This document shows, in pieces, positions 12,526-13,983 of a DNA stretch of 13,983 nucleotides; the stretch's first letter is position 1; each line of letters opens with the position of its first letter. Below the pieces are notes generated by a model. It worked only from the letters and a program-made list of their open reading frames with translations, was not told the origin of the DNA and did no database searches. The stretch comes from Phycisphaerales bacterium. Its GTDB lineage: Bacteria > Planctomycetota > Phycisphaerae > Phycisphaerales > UBA1924. The position numbers and the translations under genes were made by a program. The stretch lies in the NCBI GenBank assembly GCA_019747615.1, contig JAIEQQ010000430.1, positions 1 to 13,983 on the forward strand, written 5' to 3'.

Positions 12526-13116
12526 ATGTTCCATTCACGATCCATCGTTGCCGCGCTCGCCATCGCCACGCTGACGGGCTCGTCCGCCCTCGCCCAGTTC
12601 CCTTTCTCCGACAACTTTGACACCGAGAACACCGGCTTCGGCCAGCTCAACTACGCGACGCTGGCCAACTGGACCGTCACCGAGGGCTCAGTTGACCTCA
12701 TCGGCAACGGCTTCTTTGACTACTACCCCGGCAACGGCCTCTACCTCGACCTCGCCGGCACCACCGGCCAGGGCGGCACCATCTCCACCGCCGCGTTCAA
12801 CTTCGCCCCCGGCAACTACGTCCTGGCCTTCACGCTCGCCGGCCGCCCCGACAACGGCGCGAACATCAACACCGTGAACGTCAATCTCGGCTCGCTGTAC
12901 TCAAACCAGTTCGCCCTGCCTTCATCCCAGGGCGTCACCGAGTACATCGTTCCGATCTCGGTCCTTGCGCCGACCTCCGCCGCGCTCAGGTTCGAACACG
13001 TCGAAGACACCAACGCCGGCGCGTTGCTCCTGAGCGCGTCGATCAACATCCCCGCCCCCACCGCCGCCGCGACGCTCGCCTTGGCTGCGTTGGCCAGCGG
13101 GCGTCGTCGCCGCTGA
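12526..13116 (+). CDS. Secreted beta-sandwich-like protein with Arg-rich C-terminal sorting tail
   Basis: This protein has 196 residues. A signal peptide at 1-23 (LTGSSALA/Q) is followed by a single domain rich in Gly, Asn, Thr and aromatics. Parts such as FSDNFDTENTGFGQLNY, LANWTVTEGSVDLIG and NGLYLDLAGTTGQGG resemble the beginning of exported jelly-roll domains of the DUF642 or choice-of-anchor type. TAAFNFAPGNYVLAFTLAG supports the same reading. I infer this from the pattern and cannot name the family with certainty. The tail is PAPTAAATLALAALASGRRRR, a PEP-CTERM-like signal with a short hydrophobic helix and four terminal Arg, nearly the same as that of the 9382 gene. The ATG at 12526 is chosen because GGAGG (12515-12519) lies 6 nt upstream and the signal peptide begins there. 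The frame is open further upstream, but that part crosses a terminator. The stop is followed 8 nt later by the repeated 3' module. Confidence 0.85.
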   Translation: MFHSRSIVAALAIATLTGSSALAQFPFSDNFDTENTGFGQLNYATLANWTVTEGSVDLIGNGFFDYYPGNGLYLDLAGTTGQGGTISTAAFNFAPGNYVLAFTLAGRPDNGANINTVNVNLGSLYSNQFALPSSQGVTEYIVPISVLAPTSAALRFEHVEDTNAGALLLSASINIPAPTAAATLALAALASGRRRR

Positions 13117-13124
13117 ACATACCC

Positions 13125-13161
13125 GACCTGTCCTCAGGTCGGTGCCACAGACAATCAGACT
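13125..13161 (+). ncRNA. 3'-end hairpin module, copy C
   Basis: GACCTG-TCCT-CAGGTC forms a perfect 6-bp stem, followed by GGTGCCACAGA and CAATCAGACT. It begins 8 nt after the stop codon. Copies B and C are nearly the same over the whole block and also share the terminator stem sequence AGCCCCGGC. The whole unit of about 75 nt therefore looks duplicated. Confidence 0.65.
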
Positions 13162-13172
13162 GGACCGCCACA

Positions 13173-13207
13173 AAGCCCCGGCCCGCGCCGGGGCTTCTTT
13201 CTTTCCG
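13173..13207 (+). terminator. Intrinsic terminator of the 12526-13116 gene
   Basis: AGCCCCGGC (13174-13182) pairs perfectly with GCCGGGGCT (13187-13195) around CCGC, followed by TCTTTCTTTCC. The U-tract is interrupted by C but the stem is strong. Confidence 0.9.
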
Positions 13208-13312
13208 CGTCGATATGCCGCCCGCCCGCAAGATCCCGGCCCCGTTCGTTCCGAGCCCTCCACGACCGCTCGCGAAGCACCGTCTCTCGGCCGATAAGCA
13301 CGCCTCGAAGTG

Positions 13313-13341
13313 TTGCCGACGCGCCACTTCTCGCGCATACT
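13313..13341 (+). promoter_or_regulatory. Candidate promoter for the right-edge gene
   Basis: TTGCCG (13313-13318), a 17-bp spacer and CATACT (13336-13341) each match the sigma-70 consensus at four of six positions. It lies about 75 bp upstream of the start codon, after the preceding gene's terminator. Confidence 0.5.
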
Positions 13342-13415
13342 GATCTTGCGAACTCGTATCCCATCCCCCGCCCGACACAACCGCTCGGACATCACCCTTC
13401 CGATCAAGAGCACGC

Positions 13416-13983
13416 ATGTTCACGCCCACCGCCCCACGCTGCCCGTTCGCCTCTCTCGGCGCGCTCGTTCTGATTGTCGCGCTGGCACTGCTGAGCGCCC
13501 CATCGCGCGCCGCGGCGCAATCCGCGTCCAGCGTCACCTACCAGGGCGTGCTCACCGAGAACGGCCTTCCCGTCACCGGCACGTACGACATCCGCTTCGA
13601 GCTCTACGACGCGCGCCAGGGCGGCCAGAAGATCAGCCCGACCTTGTGCGTCAACGATGCCCAGGTCACCAGCGGCCTCTTCACCGTCGTCGTCCCCCTC
13701 CCGGCCTTGACCTCCGGCACGCCCGTCTTCCTCGAAGTCTCCACCCGCCTTGACAACGGCCAAGACTGCAGCGGCTCCGAAGGCTACATCGTGCTCACGC
13801 GCCGTCAGGCCATCACTCCTGCCCCGATCGCTGTCGCCGCGTCCGTCATCACCCAGCGGTCCCCGAGCGTCCCCGGTGCGCTGCGCTACAACCCCACCGA
13901 GAAACGCTTCGAGGGGTTCAACGGCGTCTTCTGGGCCCCGCTGACCCAAGGGGCCGAACTCACGCCCGCCAACGTCCAAGCCT
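13416..13983 (+). CDS. Secreted surface protein with YQGxL-type N-terminal domain (partial, runs off the right edge)
   Basis: The frame starts at ATG 13416 and is open to the end of the window (189 codons visible). AAGAG lies about 5 nt upstream of the start. A signal peptide spans about residues 1-34 (ASLGALVLIVALALLSAPSRAAA). It is followed by SSVTYQGVLTENGLPVTGTY, DIRFELYDARQGG, then VTSGLFTVVVPLP and VFLEVSTRLDNG, and ITPAPIAVAAS. This pattern (YQG-L, G-PV-G-YD-RF-LYD, G-F-V-P) is the one I know from the N-termini of large planctomycete and other bacterial exported proteins. Many of those end in tail-fibre/S74-type or YadA-like C-terminal domains. The C-terminus is outside the window, so the final class is unknown. 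It has its own candidate promoter and is separated from the preceding gene by a terminator. Confidence 0.8.
   Translation, partial: MFTPTAPRCPFASLGALVLIVALALLSAPSRAAAQSASSVTYQGVLTENGLPVTGTYDIRFELYDARQGGQKISPTLCVNDAQVTSGLFTVVVPLPALTSGTPVFLEVSTRLDNGQDCSGSEGYIVLTRRQAITPAPIAVAASVITQRSPSVPGALRYNPTEKRFEGFNGVFWAPLTQGAELTPANVQA

Noticed and set aside
13404..13979. Minus-strand open frame at the right edge
   Set aside because: It is antisense to the signal-peptide-bearing plus-strand gene, with a Gly/Asp/Ala-rich translation lacking motifs.

Overview
This 14 kb window is high-GC and looks like a chromosomal segment of a planctomycete, most likely of the Phycisphaerae/Phycisphaerales type (inference). 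The signs are secreted proteins that end in a Pro-rich/hydrophobic/poly-Arg tail (PEP-CTERM-like), a duplicated dockerin-like tail with the CDIAND...NNGVTEGDYN signature, membrane proteins carrying CxxC...CPECG zinc ribbons, and abundant short intergenic repeats. I see no tRNA, rRNA, CRISPR array, transposase or phage gene.

Layout. (1) Positions 1-2893, minus strand: two unrecognised membrane proteins, each with two predicted membrane segments and one four-Cys zinc ribbon. (2) Positions 2894-4654, plus strand: a long repeat-bearing leader, then rplM (L13) and rpsI (S9) in the usual order, closed by a strong terminator. S9 has an Ala/Pro-rich N-terminal extension of about 60 residues. (3) Positions 4735-5334, minus strand: a LURP-one-related (tubby C-terminal-like) protein, flanked on both sides by a related palindromic repeat. 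(4) Positions 5661-8881, minus strand: a two-cistron secretory operon. A formylglycine-generating-enzyme-like secreted protein with a C-terminal sorting-type tail overlaps, by ATGA, a secreted beta-solenoid-like protein with two dockerin-like repeats. The second protein is split by an in-frame TGA. (5) Positions 9382-13983, plus strand: a run of secreted proteins. These are a beta-propeller-like protein and a beta-sandwich-like protein with Arg-rich tails, a divergent UshA-type metallophosphatase/5'-nucleotidase between them, and, running off the right edge, the N-terminus of a cell-surface protein with a YQGxL-type domain.

The window is dominated by an export and cell-envelope theme. The sorting enzyme (exosortase/archaeosortase) and any cohesin-like partner are not in it.

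The most notable unexplained structure is a conserved 3'-end module found three times on the plus strand, after rpsI, after the metallophosphatase gene and after the beta-sandwich-like gene. It consists of a small hairpin (GACCTG-TCCT-CAGGTC), a conserved single-stranded-looking stretch (GGTGCCRCAGA, extended to CAATCAGACT in two copies) and then an intrinsic terminator. The second is a set of 8-bp tandem arrays (CCTYGATC) placed only between genes, including in the leaders of both ribosomal protein genes.
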